DNA from: Climacium dendroides
Lineage: Eukaryota; Streptophyta; Bryopsida; Hypnales; Climaciaceae
Assembly (NCBI GenBank): GCA_950106755.1
Contig: OX467091.1
Coordinates: 17,253,538 to 17,317,537 of the forward strand
Reading direction: 5' to 3'
Length of the DNA stretch: 64,000 nucleotides
The notes under the pieces were generated by a model, which had not been told where the DNA came from, did not search any database, and saw only the letters and a program-made list of their open reading frames with translations. Made by a program: the position numbers and the translations under genes. Below, piece after piece: positions 56,155-64,000 of the stretch (the first letter of the stretch is position 1; each line of letters begins with the position of its first letter).

Positions 56155-56287
56155 AAGTGGTCTTAGGAAGTGGGACCAATAGGATAAAAATATAGGAATT
56201 TTTTATTTGCCACACATGATAAAATTTGGAACTTTGGAATTTATACTTGCAATCAAATGCCTTAAAGGAATCAACCCACTCTAACCA
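56155..56287. other. Short spacer between two elements
   Basis: No feature recognised. Confidence 0.3.
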
Positions 56288-57043
56288 CTTAACCCCTAAA
56301 GGTAAAAACTACATTTTTTGGCAACATAGCAATTTTGGGTAGCTTGCTACAAATGAAATTTTTATTTATTTTTGCTAAATTTTTCACACAATATATACCC
56401 AAGCAGTAGCTTCATGGCCCAATAATTTTTATAACTTTTGATTACATGGTTTAAAAGCTATTGCATAGTATGTCATTTCATTGCTTCGCAGGTAATCCAG
56501 ACAACTTAAAAAACTTCTTTAAAAATCACTTTTAAAAAAAATAAAATATGAAATTGGTTATCTAGATTATATATAAGTGGAAGTTTTGAATCATTTCATT
56601 TCGATTAATGAGATGAAAGTTATGAAGAATTTTAGTTTCATGATCGTTATGAATTTCAAAGACTCTATACCTACCCACAAACTAAAACTCCTCATAACTT
56701 CATCTCATTAATCGAAATGAAATGATTCAAAGCTTCCCACTTATATATAAATATAGGTAACCAATTTCAAATTTTTATTTTTTTGAAAAGTGATTTTTTA
56801 AGAATTTTTTAAGCTGCCTAGGTTGCCCACTTAGCAATCGGGTTAACAATGAAAATGAAATATTGCACAATAACTTTTTAACCATGTAGTCAAAAGTTAT
56901 GAAAATCATCATGCCTTGAAGCTACTCCTCAGGAAATTGTTGTATGAAAATTTTAACAAAAAGAATAAAAAATTTGTTCATCATGAGATGCCCAAAATTG
57001 CTATGTTGCCAAAAATATATAGTTTAGTGCTTTAAAGGTTAAG
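56288..57043. repeat. Long foldback element (arms of about 355 bp)
   Basis: Left arm 56288-56640 and right arm 56681-57043 are inverted copies around a loop of about 40 bases. Paired landmarks include GGCAACATAGCAATTTTGGG, GAGGAGTAGCTTC or a variant, AACTTTTGAYTACATGGTT (Y for C or T), GAATCATTTCATTTCGATTA and GAGATGAAAGTTATGA. The innermost parts are the best conserved. A transcript across it would form a stem of several hundred base pairs. The arms resemble the middle of dispersed family A. Confidence 0.9.
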
Positions 57044-58260
57044 TAATTAATACATATTTGGAACGTGGGTTTCTTGAGGGTGAAATTTTTCCATGTACAA
57101 AAATAGAGTTTTGAAGAATTCCATAATTTTTCATATTTATTATTCGTCAAAACACAATCACCATGAATTTTTTAGCTAAAGATTTTATTCAACCCATATT
57201 GGTCATATAGGTCCTCATGTTTATGACCAAAGACTAGTTGTAAAATCAACTAAGGATTGATTGAAATATTGAGAAACTTGTAGCCGATCACAATGTGTCA
57301 TAAATGCACCAAAAATGATGACTATTCATCGCTACTACATAGAAAGAGAGCATCCTACGATGCCAAAATGGGAGGGATTGATCATGAATGGGACTAAACA
57401 CCTAAAATTGTATGAATAAGCTCTATGGCATGACAATATGCTCTAGAAAATGAACAACAATTTTTACACATTGGTGAAGGGATTATGAATCAAAATGCAA
57501 GTGGTTCCATAATTTTTGAACACATTGTAAATTAGTTACAAATTTTCAATGATGCAAGGTGTAGGATGCTGTAAGTGATGCCAAAATGCATTTGATGCAC
57601 ATGAAGAATGACATTAGAAAAGAGGTTAAAGCAATAGAAAGTATACCCAAAATTGTCCACTTCTAAGGTCACCACCTCCACAGTAAAATAAATAGTTGCA
57701 CACTACTTAAAATTCACCTTACACTTGTCTTTATCATGTGCTTTATTTTGGATATCCTTCCTATTCAATTTCCCTTCAAAAATAGGGGTCGATTTTGAAG
57801 AATGGTTCATTTTAGGTGTAGTTACCTTAGTATCCATTGAAAATGTGAAGAACATAGAATTAAGGTTAAGGCACCAGTTGTCAACCACGCCCAACACCCA
57901 ACCTACAAGGTACACTATTTCCAACCTTAGGTTAGAACTCAAGTTTGAAATGTTTTTTTGGGTTTTTTTTTTCCTTTTTAGAGTTGAGACTAATAAGGTT
58001 ATGACACATGTTCCAAAGTAGCAAGCAAGCAAGTAGCAGGAAGCAATGAGCGGCAAAGTAGTTCTAGAATGATCAGAATTGGAAGACGCTACTGACATTG
58101 GCTACTGGACAAGTGCACTTTTTGGCTCCCAAAATTCACAGTGATTTCAATTTGGGGGATAAAATTCTGAAAATTTTACTATCCCCTATTTCCTATTGGG
58201 AAAAATTTCCATCACCTCATACTGCACACAATCTGCTCCAAAATTGCTTCAATGATCGAC
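57044..58260. other. AT-rich intergenic DNA with unsupported frames
   Basis: A minus-strand frame of 131 codons at 57703-58098 and a plus-strand frame at 57725-58021 overlap. Neither shows a recognisable domain, so no gene is called. Confidence 0.35.
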
Positions 58261-58789
58261 TACACTAAAATTGGTAAATAGTGTTGGCAACACTAATTGT
58301 CAACATTAACACTAATTGTGATTTACAAGGTTAGTGTTAGATGAAAATTACCCCATTTTAACACTATTTTAGCTCTATAGTAAATTACAATTTTCTAGGA
58401 AAGGGACAAATTTTCACGGCGGAAGGCAAAAATTACAATTTTGCAGAGAAAGGACAAATTTTCACGACGGGAGGCAAAAATTACAGATTTGCAGGGAAGG
58501 GACAGATTTTCGCAGTGGGAGGCAAAAATTACAGTTTTCTTGGAAAGGGATAGATTTTCACAGCGGGAGACAATAATTACAATTTTGTAGGGAAGAGACA
58601 GATTTTTACAGCGGGGGGCAAAAATTACAGTTTTGCAAGTAAGGGACAGATTTTTATGACAGCAATTAAGTGCCCCAACACTATTTACACATAAGTTGAA
58701 AAATAGTGTTGGGGGTAAAAAACAGGGAACAACACTAATTATCACCCAACACTAATTATCACCCAACACTATTTACCAATTTTAGTGTA
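58261..58789. mobile_element. TA-flanked element with perfect 25-bp TIRs
   Basis: The element is 58263-58787 (525 bp) with TA at 58261-58262 and 58788-58789. The 25-bp ends, starting CACTAAAATTGGTAAATAG, are exact inverted copies. AACACTAATT words recur near both ends like subterminal motifs. The ends start with CACTA, but the flanks fit a TA duplication better than the 3-bp duplication of CACTA transposons. The interior carries a 48-bp tandem array. Confidence 0.85.
58383..58668. repeat. Six-unit 48-bp tandem array inside the TA-flanked element
   Basis: Units begin at 58383, 58431, 58479, 58527, 58575 and 58623, an exact 48-bp period, each with AATTACA and a GGGACAGATTTT-like block. Because 48 is a multiple of three, the minus strand stays open through all units and would give 16-residue repeats such as NLSLPCKSVIFASRRE. 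The open frame has no ATG, so translation is doubtful. Confidence 0.92.
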
Positions 58790-59614
58790 CTGCTGCCTCA
58801 ACCTTAACACGGCACAGAATGTGGGGCTTCACAAGTTTTTTTACGATTGCAGTACGGTGCAGAACACCAAATTCACCTTGCAAGACCCACTTCGGATTAA
58901 CTGCATAGAAAACGGCGTAGAATGCCAGGGTCAATGATTTCTGCGACTGTCTTTCTGAATTATTTGTAGCAAGGTCAGATTCGACGAGTTGCATGACTGA
59001 CATGGGGAAGTGGACAACGGCAGGGTCTTTTTTCCTTTCAAATTGGCTTGGCTGAAACCATAGAAAGTTGTGTGGAGGGCATCTTTTACCATATAAGGTC
59101 TTTTGCATGCTCTAAAAGCCACCATTTAAGGGTGGGTTCACCTTTTTCATAGGTTTCCATGGACAAAAGCATTTTTATATCATTTTTCAGAGAAAGAGAA
59201 ATAGACATGGAACGTAACACAAGTGGTTTTGTATTTTTCCAAGTGTTTTTGAATTACTTATAAATTTTCAAAGATTAAGGACATAGGCACCTATTTATGA
59301 CCGTAGGTCTCCCCAAATCTATCCACTTGCAACTTGTAAAGAGATGTGCAGATTCAAAGACTACGATTGGCTCTTACAATAGGAAAATAAATTTTCTTAA
59401 ATGCATATAATTGCTAAAGTGGTCCATTCAAGGATCACCTCATCTCGATTCTGTCCCTAAAGCTAGGGTCCATTTCAAGGAGATGGTCCGTTTTATAGCA
59501 CACTACCCTAAACCTTGAACCCTAAAATTCTACAGCGCCAGGGATATAGGAGCTAGGCAAGCAAACGGGACCGTCGTGCATTCACAATTCCACGTGAGTG
59601 AGCTCAAAAACTTA
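58790..59614. other. Intergenic DNA, no gene established
   Basis: A minus-strand frame of 108 codons at 58782-59108 overlaps the edge of the TA-flanked element and matches nothing I know. The stretch is slightly less AT-rich than its surroundings. Confidence 0.3.
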
Positions 59615-60235
59615 GCCACTTATTGTGGTAAACTTATCATGTCAATCTAAATTGTTTTGAATATTTGGAAGCAATTCCAAGTTTAAAATCCTGACATTTT
59701 TGGATTACAATGAACTTTGGCAGCTTGTTTCTTCATACAATGTCTGATATATAAAAAGTTGGAAAAGTTGTGTGTGTGAGTCTTGTTTGTATGGCTAAAA
59801 TTTCATATCAATCCAAGAAGTTATGTGTGAGTGAAGCATCTTAGTAGAAGGAGGTTCAACCTTCAAAGGTAATTTTTCTTGCTATTTTTTGACATTTCAA
59901 AGCCATATTGAAGACACAACGAGTTAATTGAATGATATTTTCTTTCACAAATGTGTTCATATGCTAGTTTGAAACACTTTATATTTTCAAGCCTTTTCAT
60001 TTGAGTAGGTCTAGAAATTGAATTTCACTTTTGTTGCTAGAAAATTTTCAAGCATCTTTTTTCAACACAAACATTATGTAGTATAATCTTGCAATCTATG
60101 TGGCCAAATGACTCCAAATTTGATAAATGTCATCTACAACACATGCACTACAAGATTATAAGATTGAGATTTCTATACCTTAGTGACATTTAGACCTATA
60201 ACACTTCAAAAGCAATGATGATTTTGAATCCAAAA
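59615..60235 (+). repeat. Dispersed repeat family B, copy 2
   Basis: Matches the second half of the copy at 62340-63165: TTGTGGTAAA, GGATTACAATGAACTTTGGC, GGCTAAAATTTCATATC, GAAATTGAATTTCAC, TGTGGCCAAATGACTCCAAA and AACACTTCAAAAGCAATG are shared. Confidence 0.7.
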
Positions 60236-60309
60236 ATGTCTCGTACTTTTAGGGATTAACCTCTAAAAACAACCACTTCATTTGCGTTCACCTAAGAAAA
60301 CCAAAAACG

Positions 60310-61140
60310 TACTTTAAAAAAATATATAACCATAGTATCTTGTACTTAATTTGTCCAAGAACATGTGGTAAAAATTTAATCAAATTTGACTGTATAGATT
60401 GCAAGATACTTGCATTCAAAGTGAAGAAAACAAGTTTTTTTGCAACTTGATTGACTAGATTTTTTGGCTTTGAATCTTTTTAATTAAAATTTTTTGTACT
60501 AATGATTTTGATTTTCTAAGTTTTTATGTTGAATTGTTGGGTGAGAATGTATAGAAAAAAATTCAACAAAAAACACTTAATTTTCTCTCATTAAAAATTT
60601 ATTAAATAGAAGTAGGCTAAAGATTGAAGGAAAAACTAAATCGTTAATAGCTCTAAGATGGAATTGAAATACAATAATCCCAATAGTGAGATTGGTTTTA
60701 GAAAGCAAACCTAACCTTGTCTAAAAAAAAATTTTGGGAAAATTGTAAGAGTTGCATTCACAAATGAATCCTGTAAATTATTTTTCAAGAAGATGTTTAG
60801 ATTGCTCAATGAAAAACTAAGATTGTCTATGACTTTCTCATCACTAGTCCAAACAAAATAAATCAAAGGTTCAAATGTAGACAAAAATATAAGATTTTAG
60901 GAATTATTTAAATTATTTAAATTATTTTTTATTTTTTTGTGTTGCCCATTGACCTTCATTTTTTGCTTAATATTGTGCTATGCCATAACATTTTTTTCCT
61001 AGACATAGATTGAAACAAAAATTATATATCCACACAAAGCTCTTGGCAAACTACACAGCCTCAAAAAATCGCAAAAAAATTCACTACAAATTGAGACAAT
61101 AGGAACCTACCCATACCCAAATTGTCCCTTGAGGAGACAA
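60310..61140 (-). repeat. Dispersed repeat family A, copy 4 (inverted)
   Basis: Its reverse complement follows the same order as the copy at 40425-41250, for example CTTGCAATCTAT, AGATTCAAAGCCAAAAAAT, CTCAC-CAACAATTCAACATA, AATCCCAATAGTGAGAT (as read on plus), CATCTTCTTGAAAAATAA and GGACTAGTGATGAGAAAG. Confidence 0.7.
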
Positions 61141-61164
61141 ACGGTCCTTTAGGGATTTAAAAAA

Positions 61165-61325
61165 ATGAAAAAGCACTCATTGGAAGACAAACTATTGTAG
61201 AAGATGTTCCCTTTTCACACAAAATTTAGAAGATGATTAGTTGCACTTTAATTTATCCTACATGGAGAGATTCTTTGTCATTCATCGACTAGAAAACGTC
61301 CTTTGTGTAGTTTAATCCTTAAAAT
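61165..61325 (+). repeat. Dispersed repeat family F, copy 3
   Basis: Shares CCCTTTTCACACAAAATTT, GATTCTTTGTCATTCATCGA and neighbouring blocks with 47715-47866. Confidence 0.5.
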
Positions 61326-61513
61326 GGTTCCAATTCAATTGTTCCCACTACGATCGCTAGAGAGGATTGCCCCATGCATTGCCACATGAAAAGGTAAATG
61401 TCAAAATTGCCCCCTATTTTGTGCCACTTAAAATTTTGGATTTCTTCATGCCCCACAAGCCTCTGATCGCAAATATGAATTCAAAATTTGCAAATTTTAT
61501 CATATGTGGCAAA

Positions 61514-61706
61514 TACAGCAGAATCTCTCTAAGTACATCCTCCATAAGTCAATAAACCCCTTTTAACCAATATTGTCAGACCAGTCCCAAACTTGTCCCT
61601 ATACAAAGGTTATGACTAAAAATGACCCTCTGTAAACAAATAAACCTCTCTAATGCAATCTTGTCAGATGGTCCTGAACCTATTGGTTAAAAGAGGCTCT
61701 ACTGTA
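61514..61706. mobile_element. pogo-like MITE
   Basis: The element is 61516-61704 (189 bp) between TA dinucleotides. Ends are CAGCAGAATCTCTCT and the inverted AGAGGCTCTACTG, resembling the CAGTAGAACCTCT-type termini of pogo-group Tc1/mariner elements. Two internal direct repeats of about 70 bp share AATAAACC, CAATMTTGTCAGA (M for A or C) and GTCC. No coding capacity. Confidence 0.65.
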
Positions 61707-62339
61707 AAACATTCCAATATCAGTTTTCTGCAATAGTAAAACATGGGGCAATACATGGGGCAATCCTTTGTCGCTATGACAATCTTCATCACCGGTACAT
61801 TTTCAAACACTGAGGAAACCAACTATAAAATAGAAAGTCAACTATAAAATAGGAAGTCAATGTTGGCGCACGAGAAGCCGGGTAAGGGAAATAAAGGCCA
61901 AAAGCAGACATTGTCCCCAACTGCCTGCCTACTCCAACTACAGAGTAATGAGATAGTGTTCTCTTACCGTACGTGTAGGACTGTAGGTCAGTTTTGGAAA
62001 CAAGTAGGGAAAATTTTAAACTTTTAAAAATTGGAGAACTATTTGTGAAAATCTGAAAAAAAAAAATTACATTGTTGCTAATTCTCAATATCCAAAAATT
62101 ATTCTTGAGAAAATTTAGAGAAAAGGAATGCCTTTGCACACGTACAGAAAAAAATCAATCCAGAATTAGGAATGTCTAAAAATTTTAAGAAAAAAGAGTG
62201 CTGAAAGTGAAGAAGTCCAAAATCAAGTTGCCGAACTGTGGAACTACAAAAAAAACTAAACTATTTTGCCAACAAGGTACTGAAAAATGACCTATTTGTA
62301 CGGAAACTCCTAAACGGCCTAGGGGATCAAAAGCGTTCT
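61707..62339. other. Intergenic DNA
   Basis: A short tandem duplication (ACTATAAAATAG followed by AAGTCA) lies near 61822-61860. Minus-strand frames here start at non-ATG codons or resemble nothing known. Confidence 0.35.
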
Positions 62340-63165
62340 TCCACAATTTCAAGTCCAATCCAAAGTACTGTAATTTTTGCATTTAACGCCAAAATTCAAT
62401 AAATCTTTAGTTGGAAAATTTGTGCTCTCTCTTCTAGTTTGTGCAGTAAATTTTTCAAATCAATCCAACATGTACTAATTTTTTGTAAGCTAATTGAAGT
62501 TTAGAGGTTCAATTTGAGTTCACCAAATTGCATTTGATGGCTGCAACTTTGGGGGTTTGTAACTCCTTCATCCAATGTTTGTTTTCAATTTTTTTTTTTA
62601 AATTGTTGGTTTGTTTCCCCCTTGCAATCTAGTTATTGTGGTGAAGTTATTTTGAATGTTTGGGAACAATTCAAAGTTCAAAATCTTGACATTTTTGGAT
62701 TACAAAGAACTTTGGTGGCTTGTTTCTTCTTTATACAATGTCCATTTCTAATATAAAAAGTTGAGAAAGATGCACACATTAGCCTAGTTTGTGTGGCTAA
62801 AATTTCATATCTATCTAAGAAATTGTAAATGACTAAGAAGCATTTTAGTAGAAAGATGTTCAACCTTAGATGTGTTTTTTGCACCTTTTTTTTGCTATTT
62901 GTTGGTTGGTTTTGAATCACTTTATGGTTTAAAGCTTTTTCAATTGAGTAGGTTTAGAAATTGAATTTCACCTTCAAATGTGTTGCTAGGAAAATTTTAG
63001 CATTCTTTTTCAACATTAAAACATTATAATCTTACAATCTACGGTATGTGGCCAAATGACTCCAAATTTGATTCACGTCATCTACATCACGTACATTACA
63101 AGATTATATAGTTGGGATTTCCATGCCATAGTGACATTTAGATCTAAAACACTTCAAAAGCAATG
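62340..63165 (+). repeat. Dispersed repeat family B, copy 3 (fullest)
   Basis: This copy spans the parts seen separately at 4935-5560 and 59615-60235, so it approximates the family's full length of over 800 bp. It joins family D directly at its 3' end. Confidence 0.7.
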
Positions 63166-63179
63166 GTGTTTTTTGAACT

Positions 63180-63415
63180 CCCAAAGTCCTTGAGCTAATT
63201 GCATTTGGTGAAAAGCTAAACTCCTTGAAACAATTTTTAGTAAATTTTTGTAGGAAGAAAAATGGAATTAGCATCTAATCCAATTTATTTCATATTTTTG
63301 GACCTTTGTGAAATTAATTACGAATTTTTGGAGTTGAAACACAAGGATCACTAAAAGCAACCACCTCCTAAAATGTATACTATTCATACATTGAAGAAAA
63401 CAAAATGTACTTTAT
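63180..63415 (-). repeat. Dispersed repeat family D, copy 3 (inverted)
   Basis: Its reverse complement reads TACATTTTGTTTTCTTCAAT, TAGTATACAT, AGGAGGTGGTTGCTTTTAGT, AATATGAAAT and TTGGATTAGATGCTAATT, matching the copies at 28590 and 35605. Confidence 0.65.
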
Positions 63416-63587
63416 GTTAGAGGTCTCTTTTATCTAAATATTGGCTAATATTGGCTAATAATAGAATATATGACACTCATTTATCAAAATCATTTTGAAT
63501 GAATTCTAAAATCGTCCTCTTTTGCCTTGGTTAGCAATGGATTGAAGAAGCAAACGCAGTTTTGTTGTTCTTACTCCCTTCATGGTG

Positions 63588-63589
<2 letters not shown>

Positions 63590-63620
<31 letters not shown>
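63590..63620. repeat. (AT)n microsatellite
   Basis: An uninterrupted run of about 15 AT dinucleotides. Confidence 0.95.
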
Positions 63621-63622
<2 letters not shown>

Positions 63623-64000
63623 TCATTGGCCTTTTAGCATTGTAGGAAGGTGCCAAATGTATGAAGAGTATAATGTTGAAATGATGGTGATGATGGATAA
63701 AACAATATTTATTCATCCAAATATATGAGTATTTTTTATACTCATACATACATACAATACATAAACTAGTTTTTTATAAATAATTTGACTTTGGTAAATT
63801 AAACCCCCCTCCATTTCAAAATGATCTTCATGATGGCCTTGATTTTTGTTTCAAAGTGATCTTGTTTGCACTTTGTAAAGTTGAGAATTGGTCAAATTCG
63901 GCTTTTGATTGTTATTTGGGACAAGTAAATCAACTCCGAGCGATAGTTTTTCCTCCATCCATACAATCATCAATCGAAAGACAATTGAAATGACTAAAAG
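63621..64000. other. Intergenic DNA at the window edge
   Basis: No gene seen. From about 63805 the sequence CCCTCCATTTCAAAATGATC resembles a diverged Stowaway terminus. The matching inverted end would lie outside or near the edge of the window, so no element is called. Confidence 0.35.

Noticed and set aside
57703..58098. 131-codon minus-strand frame
   Set aside because: No domain, no splice support and an overlapping frame of similar length on the other strand.
58395..58745. 116-residue repeat protein on the minus strand
   Set aside because: The frame contains no ATG and is explained by a tandem array whose period is a multiple of three. It is described as a repeat, not a gene.
58263..58787. 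CACTA (En/Spm) transposon, because the ends read CACTA and TAGTG
   Set aside because: The flanks show a TA duplication and no 3-bp duplication, and there is no coding content, so the Tc1/mariner-like MITE reading fits better.
63803..64000. Possible second Stowaway MITE
   Set aside because: Only one diverged end resembles a Stowaway terminus; the other end is not visible, so the element cannot be delimited.

Overview
This is a nuclear window from a land plant. The evidence is GT-AG introns of about 80 to 800 bases inside short exons, a plant-type ATG14 homologue, an AP2/ERF-domain gene, a Ty1/Copia retrotransposon, Stowaway-, Tourist- and pogo-like MITEs, and very AT-rich intergenic DNA. The proteins look only moderately similar to my recollection of flowering-plant relatives, so a bryophyte-grade or other non-seed plant is plausible. 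That last point is inference and I cannot name the species.

Only four protein-coding genes can be reconstructed with confidence. (1) Minus strand 7895-9707: a two-exon DNA-3-methyladenine glycosylase of the HhH-GPD superfamily. (2) Plus strand 30062-35448: a WD40-repeat protein of about 17 exons. (3) Plus strand 42117-46675: ATG14, the autophagy-specific subunit of the class III PI3-kinase complex, in 12 exons. (4) Minus strand 50673-53078: a two-exon protein with a single divergent AP2/ERF domain behind a long N-terminal region that contains an 11-unit heptapeptide array. The genes are unrelated in function and are separated by kilobases of repeats, so no operon-like cooperation is implied.

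The rest is mobile-element and repeat DNA at several stages of decay. At 20509-25891 lies a young Copia element: 274-bp LTRs that differ at one base, a 5-bp target duplication, and one gag-pol frame broken only by a TGA near its end. At about 16620-18240 lies a badly decayed hAT-like transposase. At least seven foldback or terminal-inverted-repeat elements can be delimited, four with TA flanks, one with TTA flanks, and three without a clear target duplication. Six families of dispersed AT-rich repeats (called A to F here) recur across the window, each with two to four diverged copies and some inverted.

The most informative observations are: a truncated genomic duplicate of the ATG14 5' end about 100 bases upstream of the WD40 gene; a perfect 20-bp hairpin just after the ATG14 stop codon; a TA-flanked element carrying six copies of a 48-bp unit that stays open in one frame; two long imperfect hairpins that could feed small-RNA pathways; and an insertion of about 60 residues inside the Copia reverse transcriptase. 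I found no convincing novel multi-gene system.
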